From Pyropia yezoensis (lineage: Eukaryota > Rhodophyta > Bangiophyceae > Bangiales > Bangiaceae): a DNA stretch of 64,000 bases. Both the position numbers and the translations under genes were made by a program. The stretch covers positions 20,310,020 through 20,374,019 of the forward strand of contig CM020620.1 in NCBI GenBank assembly GCA_009829735.1, in the 5' to 3' direction. The notes under the pieces are model-generated. The model saw only the letters and a program-made list of their open reading frames with translations. It was not told the origin of the DNA and ran no database searches. Below are positions 52,201 through 61,230 of this stretch, one piece after another; positions within the stretch are counted from its first letter, which is position 1, and each line of letters begins with the position of its first letter.

Positions 52201-52705
52201 GCCCCCCCACAGCGCCAGGTGGATCCCGCATGCGGAAGCGAGTTCGTTTGTTCCGCCGCATCGGCAGATGAGCCACAAACGGTCCAGGCTCGGCGGCGGC
52301 GGAGTCGGCGACGGCGGAGGCGGGCGTGCCGACGCTGCCACCTGCGCCGGTGCTGCCAGGCTCGCCAGCGGCGGTGGTGGGGATCCCGACGGCGGCCGCG
52401 CCGGCGGCCGCGCCGTCGGCCGCAGGGGCAGTGGTGGCAGCAGCGGCAGCGGCGGCCGAAGGCGCCACCCCGGGGGGGGCGTCCCCGCCGACGGGGGCGC
52501 CGCCAGCAGCGGGGGCATCGGCGGCGGCTGCGTCGTCGGGCCGGGCACGTTTGGCGGGCGTCAGTGCCTCTGACGCGGTGGAGGCAGGGACGGCGGGGGC
52601 AGCGGCCATGGGGGCGGCCGGGGCGGCGGCGGCGGCCTCGGGGGAGGCGACGGCGGCATCGGTGGCCGCGTCTACACGGTCCGCCACGGCACCGGGACCC
52701 GCCAT
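49265..52705 (-). CDS. NSUN2: RNA (cytosine-5) methyltransferase, NSUN2/Trm4 type
   Basis: 1146 residues from the ATG at 52705. Residues 1-200 are Ala/Pro-rich. The NSUN core follows: LEWYPQQLAWQLSIPRTILR, AINRQEAVSMIPPLLLQVRP, SAM motif I AIDLCAAPGSKTAQLLD (about 353), FDRVLADVPCSGDGTLRKAP with Cys476, and VMVYSTCSLNPVENEAVVAA with the catalytic-type Cys526. WRIKNHSGG and FPPSPAEAA are typical Trm4/NSUN2 extras. A ~150-residue Ala/Pro/Asp repeat interrupts the molecule. The C-terminal domain (RLRVVNCGVRVFERNSRAGS, FRLTYDGVHLLLPSMGKRVV) is the one found in NSUN2. It methylates tRNA and other RNAs at C5 of cytosine in the nucleus, as known for the family. It is longer than the human protein mainly because of low-complexity inserts. 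Confidence 0.9.
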   Translation of the reverse strand: MAGPGAVADRVDAATDAAVASPEAAAAAPAAPMAAAPAVPASTASEALTPAKRARPDDAAAADAPAAGGAPVGGDAPPGVAPSAAAAAAATTAPAADGAAAGAAAVGIPTTAAGEPGSTGAGGSVGTPASAVADSAAAEPGPFVAHLPMRRNKRTRFRMRDPPGAVGGRAPSGGSSAPTDGGGGGGDGGGGGGGGSSGAARAAVETRQSTYVSTTERKNAAFEDYYRAQGIVRPDEWDAFLKTLCVSLPTAFRLTTSGRLRAEIEGRLEGEFVPLCRAYRSDDGTTVEPPHRLEWYPQQLAWQLSIPRTILRRSAALGALHRFLIGMNDLGAINRQEAVSMIPPLLLQVRPGMHAIDLCAAPGSKTAQLLDMLVGGRGVPSSTTAACTTTASALDAPPNGADATASVDASAAVVRAPAGPPSYGLVVANDSDLKRCWMLAHQLKRFASPDVVVTSHEAQRFPGVATFDRVLADVPCSGDGTLRKAPDLWRKWNANNGHGLHRLQLAIATRGTQLLRPGGVMVYSTCSLNPVENEAVVAALLRATPSIRLLDVSAELPGLRRRPGLTTWRIKNHSGGEDKGWFSSIEEVPERRRRRMVPTLFPPSPAEAAALGLERCVRVVPHDADTGGFFVAVLKKDDAAPTSAMAKAPASATAPVTPTESAAGRSADALAAAPAAAPTPTPADLDATAASVAPTSAAAAPADGPGAAAPKTDATVSAADAAAPAANAAAPAADAAAPAADAAAPAAGAAATAADAAAPAAGAAAPAAGAAAPAADIVAPATDATAPATDATAPARNATSPLAGADAAVADGGSVLPPPSAEAAAAATEDTAAEQKKYVPARGGKRGRDGKQATRLVTDDPFTRLHDIDPASVVSVADFYGIDETACREGLLTRSSDAATMKRVYYVSAPARALLAHAITGESPVPTAGAAPAAAGKGEGGGGGGGRLRVVNCGVRVFERNSRAGSGCLFRLTYDGVHLLLPSMGKRVVAAPRADFLKLLESEATFVGDLTDATLRTAIGDLSKGSFVVRMADSAEDDVIVAWKGGDTLTTFIPKEMLAVLRKRYGVVEVVAPKKDPKADKDQAVPDRGAKEGGQDVAADAPAPDAPSTAKPVVAGDDPTGMDVSPAAAALEPAGALPTEHAKKAE
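50320..50580 (-). repeat. 21-bp coding minisatellite in NSUN2-type gene
   Basis: About a dozen units of GGCGGCAGGTGCAGCCGCGTC and variants in direct order. Each codes seven residues of the AAPAAD/G type. All are multiples of three, so copy-number changes would leave the frame intact. Confidence 0.85.
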
Positions 52706-53204
52706 GGCGACGGCAGCAGGAACAGTCAGTAGTTTTCAAGGGGGACGGGGGGCGGGATAGGAGTCTACTCCTTCTGGCGGCGGTCGGCGGGGGCGTGCGG
52801 CGGCGGGAGAAACCGCAACCCGCGGGGACAGGGGATAGCACTTCTCGTCCCTAGGGCAGTGTGGCGGTGTTGGTGTCGGCGGTGCCGCCGGCGCCCGCCG
52901 ATCCCAATGACTGGAGAAGTGGCCCCTGTTTACTCCACGAACACCAGAAATATGTCCCGCGAGCGAGTTCTCAAAATTACATGGCCTTCTGTTCAGGAGG
53001 TTACTTCACGAGCTGCTTCGCTGAAGGAGACAACGCCGGCGAACAGGCGCACCCTGGGGTGCCCTGGACGACCGACATGCCTCCCCCGTCACGGACAGGA
53101 CAGCAGGTGCCGCCGCATCAACGTCCCCATCCAGTACCCATTCCCGCTCGTCTGACAATGCGGCACCGCCCGGCGGGGCTCCGGCCGCAGCGCCGCCGTC
53201 AGCG
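52706..53204. other. Upstream region of NSUN2-type gene, nothing recognised
   Basis: About 500 bp of mixed composition holding the 5' flank of the methyltransferase gene. No coding evidence beyond short frames. Confidence 0.4.
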
Positions 53205-53492
53205 TCAGGGCAAGTTCAATCCCAGGGGGAGCGTCAAGGTGCGCAGCGCACGACCCACCAGGGCGTCGGTGAGACCCGCGCGGGCGCCCGGGGAAAAGGC
53301 CCACGACTGCGAAAGACGCAGCGCAGAAAGGGCGGGCAGCGCCGGCAGGCGCAGGAGGCCGACCTCGGGCCCCAGCGTGGCCGCCACCTCGAGCTCCTCC
53401 AAGGCGACCGCCCCCGCACTCCAACGGAGCACCGCGCCGTCCAGGACGCAGCGGATCGACAGCACCCGCAGGTGCCGCAGAGCCACCGCCAT
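53205..53492 (-). pseudogene. Leucine-rich-repeat protein fragment
   Basis: 95 codons from the ATG at 53492: MAVALRHLRVLSIRCVLDG, LEELEVAATLGPEVGLLRL, LPALPALSALRLSQSWAF and RALRTLTLPLGL. The periodic L-x2-L-x-(L/V/I) pattern is that of the LRR tail of F-box or similar proteins. Nothing LRR-like precedes it, where low-complexity sequence starts, so it seems to be a remnant or the last exon of a longer gene. Confidence 0.4.
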
Positions 53493-55228
53493 CCATGCCT
53501 TGCTGACGCCCCCCAGCAGAAGCTGACCCCCCCCCTCCCGACCTTAGTCGCCCCACCTCAGCCAGCGACAGCCCGCCCCCGCCGCCATCGAACACCCCCC
53601 TCCCGCGGGAGCTGCCCCTCTCCCGGCAGCAGGTGCCCCCCTCCAGGCAGCAGCCTCGCGCCCCCCGCTCCCGACCACCACCGGCAACCCCTCACATCGC
53701 AGCAGCTACCCCCCTACCGGCAGCGGCCGCACACTAAACGCTGCTAGCCGCTCTCAGCCGCCCCCCCCAGGGCAGAAATCACACAATCCCCGCCCCCAGT
53801 TGCGAGGGGGCGCCCCACGGCCGGCATCGGCTGCTCTCCCCCGGGCAGCAGCTGCCCCCCCCTTAATTGCCTCCGTCCAACTCACCCAGCGGCGCCCACG
53901 CCCCGCCCGGCTGCGGCCGCCCGCTCCTCATCAGCAACGGATCCTCTACCCCGGCCACAACCGCCAGCCGCCTCCTCCTCCCTAGCAGCCACCGCCCGCT
54001 CCCCACCCCTAGCCGCCAGTGGAAGCCCCCTCTCCAGCAGAGGCCTTCCCCCTCTGAGTCGCAGTCGCCGCTCCCCCGGCCGCGGCCACCCCCACCGCCA
54101 GGCTGCGGCTGCCCCCTGCAGAACCGCAGCCGCCCTACTCCAGGCAGCCCCCGCCCCCTCCCAGGGCCACGGCCGCCAGTACTCTACCCGCAACCGCCCA
54201 CCTCCAGGATCAGCGGGTGATCCCCCACTCCCATTTCCCCACTCCGATTCCCCCCTCCCCCCCTCTCTAACAAGGTCGCCCGCCCTCTCCAAGCGGGTGG
54301 GCACCTCATCTGTCCCGTCGAGGCAGCCTTGTGCACAAGGCTACCTCGACGGGTGCCCCTCCAGCCTGACACTGCCGACGGCCCCCGCGAATGAAATCGT
54401 GCTACTCGAACACAACCGTTGCAACCTGTGGCCAGGAGCAATTTGATACTTCACATACGTGGGCCAATCAAGTGGCGTTTGCGTGACAAGATCGATGTCC
54501 ACGAGTTAGCTACTGTATGTAGAGGATCTTCGCAAAATGATGACAAGGAAGTGGGCACTTCTTGGCGGGACCTTGTCATGGAAAAGATCGCGCGCGCACA
54601 GACACGCGCGCGCCGAGGCATGGCCGCCCCAGCCCTCCCAGGTAAAGGTGCAGCAGAGGCCAGGTCCAGCCTGACTCCACGTCTGTATCCGGGGGCCCCC
54701 CAAGCTCCCCTGCAAGCGGGCTGTTGTACACCCTTCCAGCGACAGCCCCGCTGGCTTGTTTTCCCCATCCATCGGCTCAGCGCGGCAGGGGCGGGGGGCC
54801 GGGGGTGGCTGCGGGGCCTGAAAATCCTGACCGCCACGTGCCCCAGGCCGCCATGCAATCGCTTTTGGCTTCGTTGCCAGGTACAGTACCTTCTGGTCCA
54901 GATGGGGCTGCTGCCTGCCCTTGTCGTGCAAACGCACCGTTGGGCCTCGAGGCGGGGCGGATGAGAGCGCACGCTGCCGGCACTCGCGTGGCACGATGGG
55001 TTCTGTGGTTCCAACAGAAGGACTGGCCTTCGCAGGGCACGTGCCAGTGCACTGGCGGCACCCCTGTGCGGCAGTTTCCTGAACTGGCTGCGGCCGCCAG
55101 CACACGAGAGGGACAAGCCAGCAACTGTTTCCCCGCACCCAGCTGCCGTCCGATGCCGATCCGCCATTGTCCCACCGGCCTGTGCTCCCACACACTCCTC
55201 CGTCGTTGAGACAGAGGCTTTCATTTCC
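53493..55228. other. C-rich degenerate repeats and unique flank
   Basis: 53540-54220 is C-rich with scattered GCAGC and CCGCC cores, similar in style to the GC satellites elsewhere. 54400-55228 is unique with no domain. A palindrome is annotated separately at 54314-54353. Confidence 0.45.
54314..54353. repeat. Near-perfect 40-bp palindrome
   Basis: CCCGTCGAGGCAGCCTTGTG is followed directly by CACAAGGCTACCTCGACGGG. The arms are 20 bp with a single mismatch and no spacer. It could be a replication-derived fold-back, a hairpin of a mobile element, or a dimeric binding site. Confidence 0.9.
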
Positions 55229-56729
55229 ATGAGAAACTCTATTGCCGTGCTTGGGGTGGCGGCGGCCGCCGCCGTCCGCGCCTCTTGGGCGCTCTGCCCC
55301 CCCACCCTCAGCGTGACCAGCGCTTGTGATGGTGGGGCGGGCCTGCTTCCGATTCCCCCCGGGAATGCGGCGGCGGGCACCTGCCGAGGCTATTGCCTCA
55401 CTGACTTTGTGGCAATCCGCCCGCAAGCGTGTGGCGTCTGCTCGGATGCCTGCGTTTCCTCCGTGCCCGGGGGGCTCTCTGTGTGCTGTGATGAGGCCGC
55501 GTGCGACGCCGCGTGCGGAGCCCCACCGTTGGGGTGCAGGTACGGACAAGGTCGCTGATGTGTTTTTCTAGACGTGTGGCGCGGGAGGCGGTGGGGGTTG
55601 CCAAGTGGTGGGTATACGGGAATAGGCTGGGCCACTGCTATGTGGCTCGTGTAGGGGGGGGGGAGAGGGGTACGCCACGTTCACGCGATAGCGCTTGTAC
55701 ACTGACACTGAACTGTGTTTTATTGTCACTCTTGATGCCCTTTCGCGACGGTGGCACTCTGTTGTCGATACTGTGCTACGACGGCGGAGCCCTTCCTGAC
55801 GACGGCCGCTCTCATTGTACAGGTGGTCTGGTGACTGTAGAACCTGGTTTTGTGGGGACAACATCGGGACCCCCCCCGCGTCACCGCGGCCGCCAAGCCT
55901 ATCGCCGGCGCCCACCGCGACGCCAACGCCTCCCCCGCCCGCGCCGACGCCGTCTCCCACAATCGCGCCCGAGCCAGCCCCGACGCCCACGATCCCCGCC
56001 ACGCCTACGCCCGTGCCGGTGCCCACAACCTCACCACCAGTGGTCACGCCCCCGCCATCGACGGCCACGCCCCCACCTCTGGTGGTGACCCCATTTCCGG
56101 TGGTCACCCCTCCGCCTCCTCCCCTCCCCCCCACGGTGACGCCGACGCCCACGATGGCGAAGACTCCCTCGCCTGCTCCCACACCCTCACAGACGCCCGC
56201 CTCGGGGCCGGCCCCGAGCCCCTCCGAGGCCCCCCGACCGCACTCGCCCCCACCTTCGCCATCGCCGTCTCCCTCCCCCTCGAGCGACCAACTACCCAAG
56301 GAGACAACCTCCGACGTGGCCACGCCAACGCCCACGCCGTCCCCACCGCCAGACTTTCCCGAGTGGGCGTTAGCCCTCCTAAGCCTGGCGGGAGCGGTAG
56401 TGCTTTTGTGGTGCACTCCCGATGTGGCGGCTCGGGCGTGGCGTCACTGGCGCGGACGCAGAGTCGGTGACCCAGGCGGTGGCCGCAGAGACAGCGACGT
56501 TGCCAGGAACCCCCGCGGGGCGCGCCTCGATTACCTCCCAAGCGGTGATGACGATGACCACGCGCCGTGCCGATTTTGCGGGTGGGTGCCGGGACGACCC
56601 GATCCAGCGGCATCGCTGGACGTCGCCCCGCCCACCACAGGGGGGGGGCAAGATGGCCCCCGAGCGGCCCATGTTAAGCAATGTGTGGACGCGCGCATTG
56701 CCGCGCGGGCCGCGACTTGGGCCGCGTAG
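55229..56729 (+). CDS. Secreted Cys-rich, Pro-rich-stalk, single-pass membrane protein (two exons)
   Basis: Exon 1 is 55229-55539 and exon 2 55823-56729; the intron begins GTACGG and ends TTGTACAG. The split codon rebuilds Arg and joins GAPPLGC to RWSGDCRTWFCG in frame, giving 405 residues. A signal peptide (MRNSIAVLGVAAAAAVRASW) is followed by a Cys-rich ectodomain of about 95 residues with some 16 Cys (CRGYCLTDF, CGVCSDACV, SVCCDEAACDAACG). Then comes a ~150-residue Pro/Ser/Thr stalk of PTPTP and PPPSP type, as in hydroxyproline-rich wall proteins. A membrane helix (WALALLSLAGAVVLLW) and a ~100-residue cytosolic tail with CRFCGW complete it. It looks like a cell-surface or wall-associated protein; the Cys pattern matches no family I can name. 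Confidence 0.65.
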
Positions 56730-58255
56730 GCGATCGCGATGGCAGACGACCGGGTGCCATCCACCCGTCGAGGAGTTGGCGTAGCGGGGTAGGGGCGCTC
56801 CTGGTCGGCCGCCGTCATCGCCTTGCGTAGAATGGGATGGGCAGGTGCACGGGCAAGTGAGCCTGCCGTGCCGTCCTGTTGGCTACATCACTGCCTCCCT
56901 GCCCCCGGGGCCACAGCACCTGATCCTGACCCTATCGCCGTGGGACAGCCCACAGACGCGCCTCAGTAGCGCTGTCACCGTCTCCACGCGGGCCTTCGGT
57001 GGGAGTGCCCCCGCCAATCCAAGCGGGCACGCCCCGGGCCACCCCCGGTAACGTGTGGCCGGCCACCCTGTGGGGTGGGTGCGTTCCCGCCGCACGCCCC
57101 GCCACGGCCACGGCCACGGCCACGTCCACAGGCGCCGCGACTTCTCGACGGGATCAGCCCGCGCACACTGCTATGAGCCCGGGAGGCCATCCCAAACACG
57201 CGCCGCTACTGACCACGCGCACTCACCGTCCCTGTATGGTCGACCAGGGCGACGGCGGGCACGCGGCGCTGACGGCGGGCAGACGGCGCTTGGCAACCAC
57301 CCACGAGAGCGGCGGCGGCGGCGACGGCGGTGGCGACGGCGGCGTCATATGGGATGCGTGCTGGCAGGGGCGTCCAGAGGGGTGGAGCAAGTGAGGACGC
57401 GGTGGCGGGGTGGTGGGGTCGGCGCGGGAGCAGAGCCGCGATTGACGCGCCCCCCCCCGCTCTTGCACCGCCAACCCCGAGGCCCGCCACAAGACTGTCG
57501 TGGGGGGTGACACATTGGCGGCTGCGGCGGTGGGGGGGTGGTGTGCCAGGCATCGGAGCCCTCCGCCAAGAGCCTCCCCCCCTCCGCAGAGCGGCAGCAC
57601 CCTCAACCGCGACTGCCAGCACGTCTGCCGCTGCGTGTGCGCAGCCGACCGCCCCCGCCGCCGCACCGCGGTCGGTCGCTAGAGGCGGAAAGGCGGGTGG
57701 TGGGGGGGGTCGCGCCCCCGTGCCGACCACCATCCCTCCGCCACTGCCAGCACCAGCGGCCCTCACGCCGCGTGCTCACAGCGGCACGCCGCTCTCCCCG
57801 CTCAAATAGGTCACTTCACGTGATGGGGGGGGGGGCAGTGGGCAGCCCGCCTACCACTGCAGCGGCCACATGGGCGGGCCTATCCGCGGTTACCGGAATT
57901 TGGGCCGCTGGCGGTTGATTGTTGTCGCCGCGGTCGCGGGGTGAGGGGCGCGGTGAGGCGGAACCCCTCCCTGGGGGGGCCCCCCCTGCCCCTTCCTTGT
58001 AATCGAGGCCAGCCTCCTGGCGGCGCTAGTCGATTATGACTGACCACCGCGCCGAGGAGGCCAGCCGCGGCTGGTTGGCCCTTGCGTGCCGGCTGTGGCT
58101 GCCGCGGGGTGTGGCAGAGTGTGGGTTCGCATCCCCGTCGCGCGTGGACCGCCGGGGGGGGGGGGGGAGTGACTGGCGCTGGGTGTAGGACGGCGGCACT
58201 GGGCGTCGGGCGGCGACGCCGGCTTCTTGGTCCTACCACGTGAGTGGCGGTAATG
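56730..58255. other. Intergenic, weak coding hints only
   Basis: A plus-strand frame at 56845-57051 reads PVGYITASLPPGPQHLILTL then SPWDSPQTRLSSAVTVST, which looks protein-like but has no ATG. A minus-strand frame at 57206-57766 is Ala/Pro-rich. Neither has a domain or firm exon limits, so no gene is called. Confidence 0.35.
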
Positions 58256-58315
58256 GCAGCCTACATTCTCAAGTGAGATTGGGAATGTAGGCTGCGCATT
58301 GAGAATGTAGGCTGC
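58256..58315. repeat. Small hairpin with 17-bp perfect arms
   Basis: GCAGCCTACATTCTCAA (58256-58272) is the exact reverse complement of 58299-58315, separated by 26 nt. The spacer has an extra copy of GAATGTAGGCTGC (58283-58295), so alternative hairpins can form. A small non-autonomous element or structured RNA is possible. Confidence 0.85.
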
Positions 58316-59655
58316 TGGTACCCATGTCGGGGGATCAATAGGACATGCCAGGCTGTCTATACCTTGTGCTTATGACCAGGCCCTTCCAGAGGGGGGCGTA
58401 CGAACGCGTGCGCGTGGGACGTAGGCCTACCCTCCTGCTGTGACGAGCTCGTTGGTGCCCCCCCCCTCGGCCGGCTGCGACCGGAGGGACCCTGTTCCCT
58501 CACTGTTGGTCGACGGGACACCCACATCGCTGCGCCTCCCCACTCTCGCCGTCGCCCCCACTCGGCAGCTCCCCCGGGATTTGACTTTCCCCCCTCACCA
58601 CTTCGTTGTACTACCGCTTCCGTGATCGCCGCCCATGCCTGTTTGCCAGCTTGTCGCCCCACCCCCATCTGCTACCGCCCGGTGCCACAGCTGTGAGCCA
58701 GCGGCCGCTCCCCCGTCACCGCGGCCGGCTAGCAGCCCCGTGCCTCTGCAGCCGTGGATTTCCGCTACGGTCCCCACCCCCAGCTGCTCCTCCGTCGACT
58801 ATCGTCGCCACTGGCCGGCCACTACCCCCCCGCCCCCATACCCGCTGGTCTCTCCGCCCCCGCCGCCGGCACGGCCTGAACGCACCCCCCGGCACTGCCA
58901 GCATCGGCGAGGTGACCACGTGGGTATGGTCGTCAAGTGAGAGAAGTCCTTCTGATGTGGAGCTTGCGAAGCACAGTACCCGATCGTTCTAATGTACAGG
59001 GCCATGAGGCACGATGTCACTGAGAAAAGCAACTTACGCACAGCCAAATGGAGTTTACAGCCCCGTTTGTGACCAACACTGCGGCCATCCTCGCAGAGAA
59101 GCGAAACATGGTGTGAGTGGGCACGGTTTTTACATCGGGAACAAAATATATTGTCATTTAATGACAACAAGCAATACGTAGTTTATTGGAATCGGCGGCC
59201 TGGTCATCGACTGCAAAAGCTGCCGCGGAACAGGTCCTCAAAGACGTACTTCTACTCGTCTGCTCGTGGTTCTGACGCTACGAGCGTTCTCAGAGACCTT
59301 GTTTTGGTCTGTCGAGACTGAGTTCACAAAGAGGTCCCGACCTTCGTTCTTCGGGGAGTGCGTGGTGATGGCTTGTTGCAGTACCGCAGAACACCAGCCA
59401 GGACCAAACACGCGAAAACCAAGTGTTGCCGACGAGTGATGTAACAATCCAGGTCGACCAAAACAGGGTCGCTGAGAATGCCGGTGAAGTCAGAAGTGCG
59501 CGGAGGTCAACAAAAGTGCCTCATCGAGACCCTCAAAGGCACCACTTTTGCGTCATCCGTTTGAATGCACAGCCCGACGAGGCTTGACCCCCCTGGTGGT
59601 CATGAACAACGTAAGACAGATCTGTACGGTGTACTGAAGCACCCTCAATCGCAAA
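58316..59655. other. Intergenic, nothing recognised
   Basis: 58400-58900 is C-rich. 58925-59655 has distinctly lower GC than the rest of the window but shows no coding domain. Confidence 0.4.
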
Positions 59656-59659
59656 GTGC

Positions 59660-60850
59660 CACAAAACGATGCTCTGGGCGCCAGCCAGGGAGCAGCGGCC
59701 AGCCGGGGGGCGGCGGCCAGCCGGCAGCGGTGCCCGCAGCGGTGGGGAGGCGGGGCACAGCCGGAGAAGGCGGCGACAGCGGCGGGGAGGCGGCGACCAA
59801 CCGGTGACGACGAGAGGCGTGGCGGCCAGCCGGCGGCAGCGGCGGCCGGGGGAGCGGCGGTAGCGGCCGGGGGGCAACGGCCAGCCGGCGGTGGCGGGGG
59901 TGGCGGCCGGCCGGCACAGGTGGGTGGGACGCGGCCAGCCGGCGGCAGCGACGGCGGCGGCGGCCAGCCTGCAACGGCGGCGGCCGCGGCGGGGGGGCAG
60001 AGGCCAACCGGCGGCGGCGAGGGGGGGCGCCAGCGGGCGACGACGCAGCGGCCGCGGCGGCACCGGGGGGGGGGGCGGCGACCAGACAGCGGCGGCGGGG
60101 GCGGCCAGCCGGCGGCGCCGGGGGCAGCGGCCGTCCGGCGGCGGCGAGGGCAGAGGCCGGCAGGCGGGGCCTGCGGCCGCCGCAGGGGGGCGATGGGCTG
60201 TCGGCGGCGGCGGCGGCGGGAGCGGCGGTGGAACAGCGACCAGCGGGCAGCGGCTGTGGTGGCGGCCAGTGGGCGGCAGCAGCGACACCAGCCGCAGCGG
60301 CGAGGCGGAGGAAGCGACCAGCAGCGATGGCAGGGGTGGCAGGCAGGCAGCGGCAGCGGTAGCGGCGGCGACGGCGGCGGCAGCGGGAAGGGGGCGGCGA
60401 GCAAACGGGGGCGGCGGGGCCGGGGGCCAGCCGGCGGTGGCGGCGGCGGCGGCCAGCCGGCAGCTGCGGCAGCGGTGGCAGCCGGCCGCCGGCGGCGGCG
60501 GCAGCGGCAGTGGGGCAGCGGCCAGCGGGCGGCAGCGGCGGTGGGCGCGGCAGGAGACCGATGGGCGGGCGGCAACGGAAGCGGGGGTGGCGGCGGCATG
60601 GGGGGGGGGGACGACTTGTCGGCAGCGGTGGGGGCGGCGGCCAGCCGGCGGTGGCGGGGGCGTTCGCCAGCCGGCAGCGGCGGGGGCGGCCGCCAGCCGA
60701 CGGTAGCGGCAGGCACGGCCAGCTGGCGGTGGCTGCGGCCGAAGTCAGCCGGCGGCGGCAACGGCAGAGGCGAGGGGGCAGCGGCCAGCCGGCGGCGGCG
60801 GCAGAGCGGGTGCGCGGGGGGCGAGGGGAGGGTTCTGCCTCCGCTGGGCT
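59660..60850. repeat. GC-rich degenerate satellite
   Basis: About 1.2 kb of short units around GGCCAGCCGGCGGC and GGCAGCGGCGG. All long frames through it (for example the minus-strand Pro/Pro/Ala/Gly-Trp-Pro repeats) are compositional. It shares its GCCGGCGG core with the block at 10.0-11.7 kb. Confidence 0.7.
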
Positions 60851-61230
60851 CTGTCGACCCGCAGCGGGCGCGCCCCCCCCCCCCCCCAGCGGCAGCATCA
60901 GCCGCACCGGCACCACCGGCGGCACGCCCAGCCCCCCCCCGCCCACGTCCCCGCACCGCCCTGGAATGCGTTGGCGGCGCCCCAGCGCGCCACATCAATG
61001 ACGTCCGGCTCAGCACCATGTCAAGCGATGAGAGTGCGTAGGGGATGCCGCTTGTCGGCACGCCGCAGCCGCCAGCGGCGCCGCCCATGCCACGCCCGCC
61101 GCTGCCGCCGCCTTCTGGGGCCCGCAGGTCCACTACGCGTTCCAGGTAGTCCATCCCCCCAGTTCCTCCGCCCCAGCCCCACACCACCACAATCGCCTCC
61201 TCCACCGCTACCCTTGGCAGCAGTTGACGC

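Noticed and set aside
57206..57766. 186-codon minus-strand Ala/Pro-rich frame
   Set aside because: Both strands are open here and neither has a domain; GC-driven.
59553..61205. 550-codon minus-strand frame of Pro/Ala/Gly-Trp-Pro repeats
   Set aside because: It runs through the GC satellite, has no ATG at its start and no domain. A small segment at 61005-61205 (YLERVVDLRAPEGG) looks more protein-like but is too short to call.
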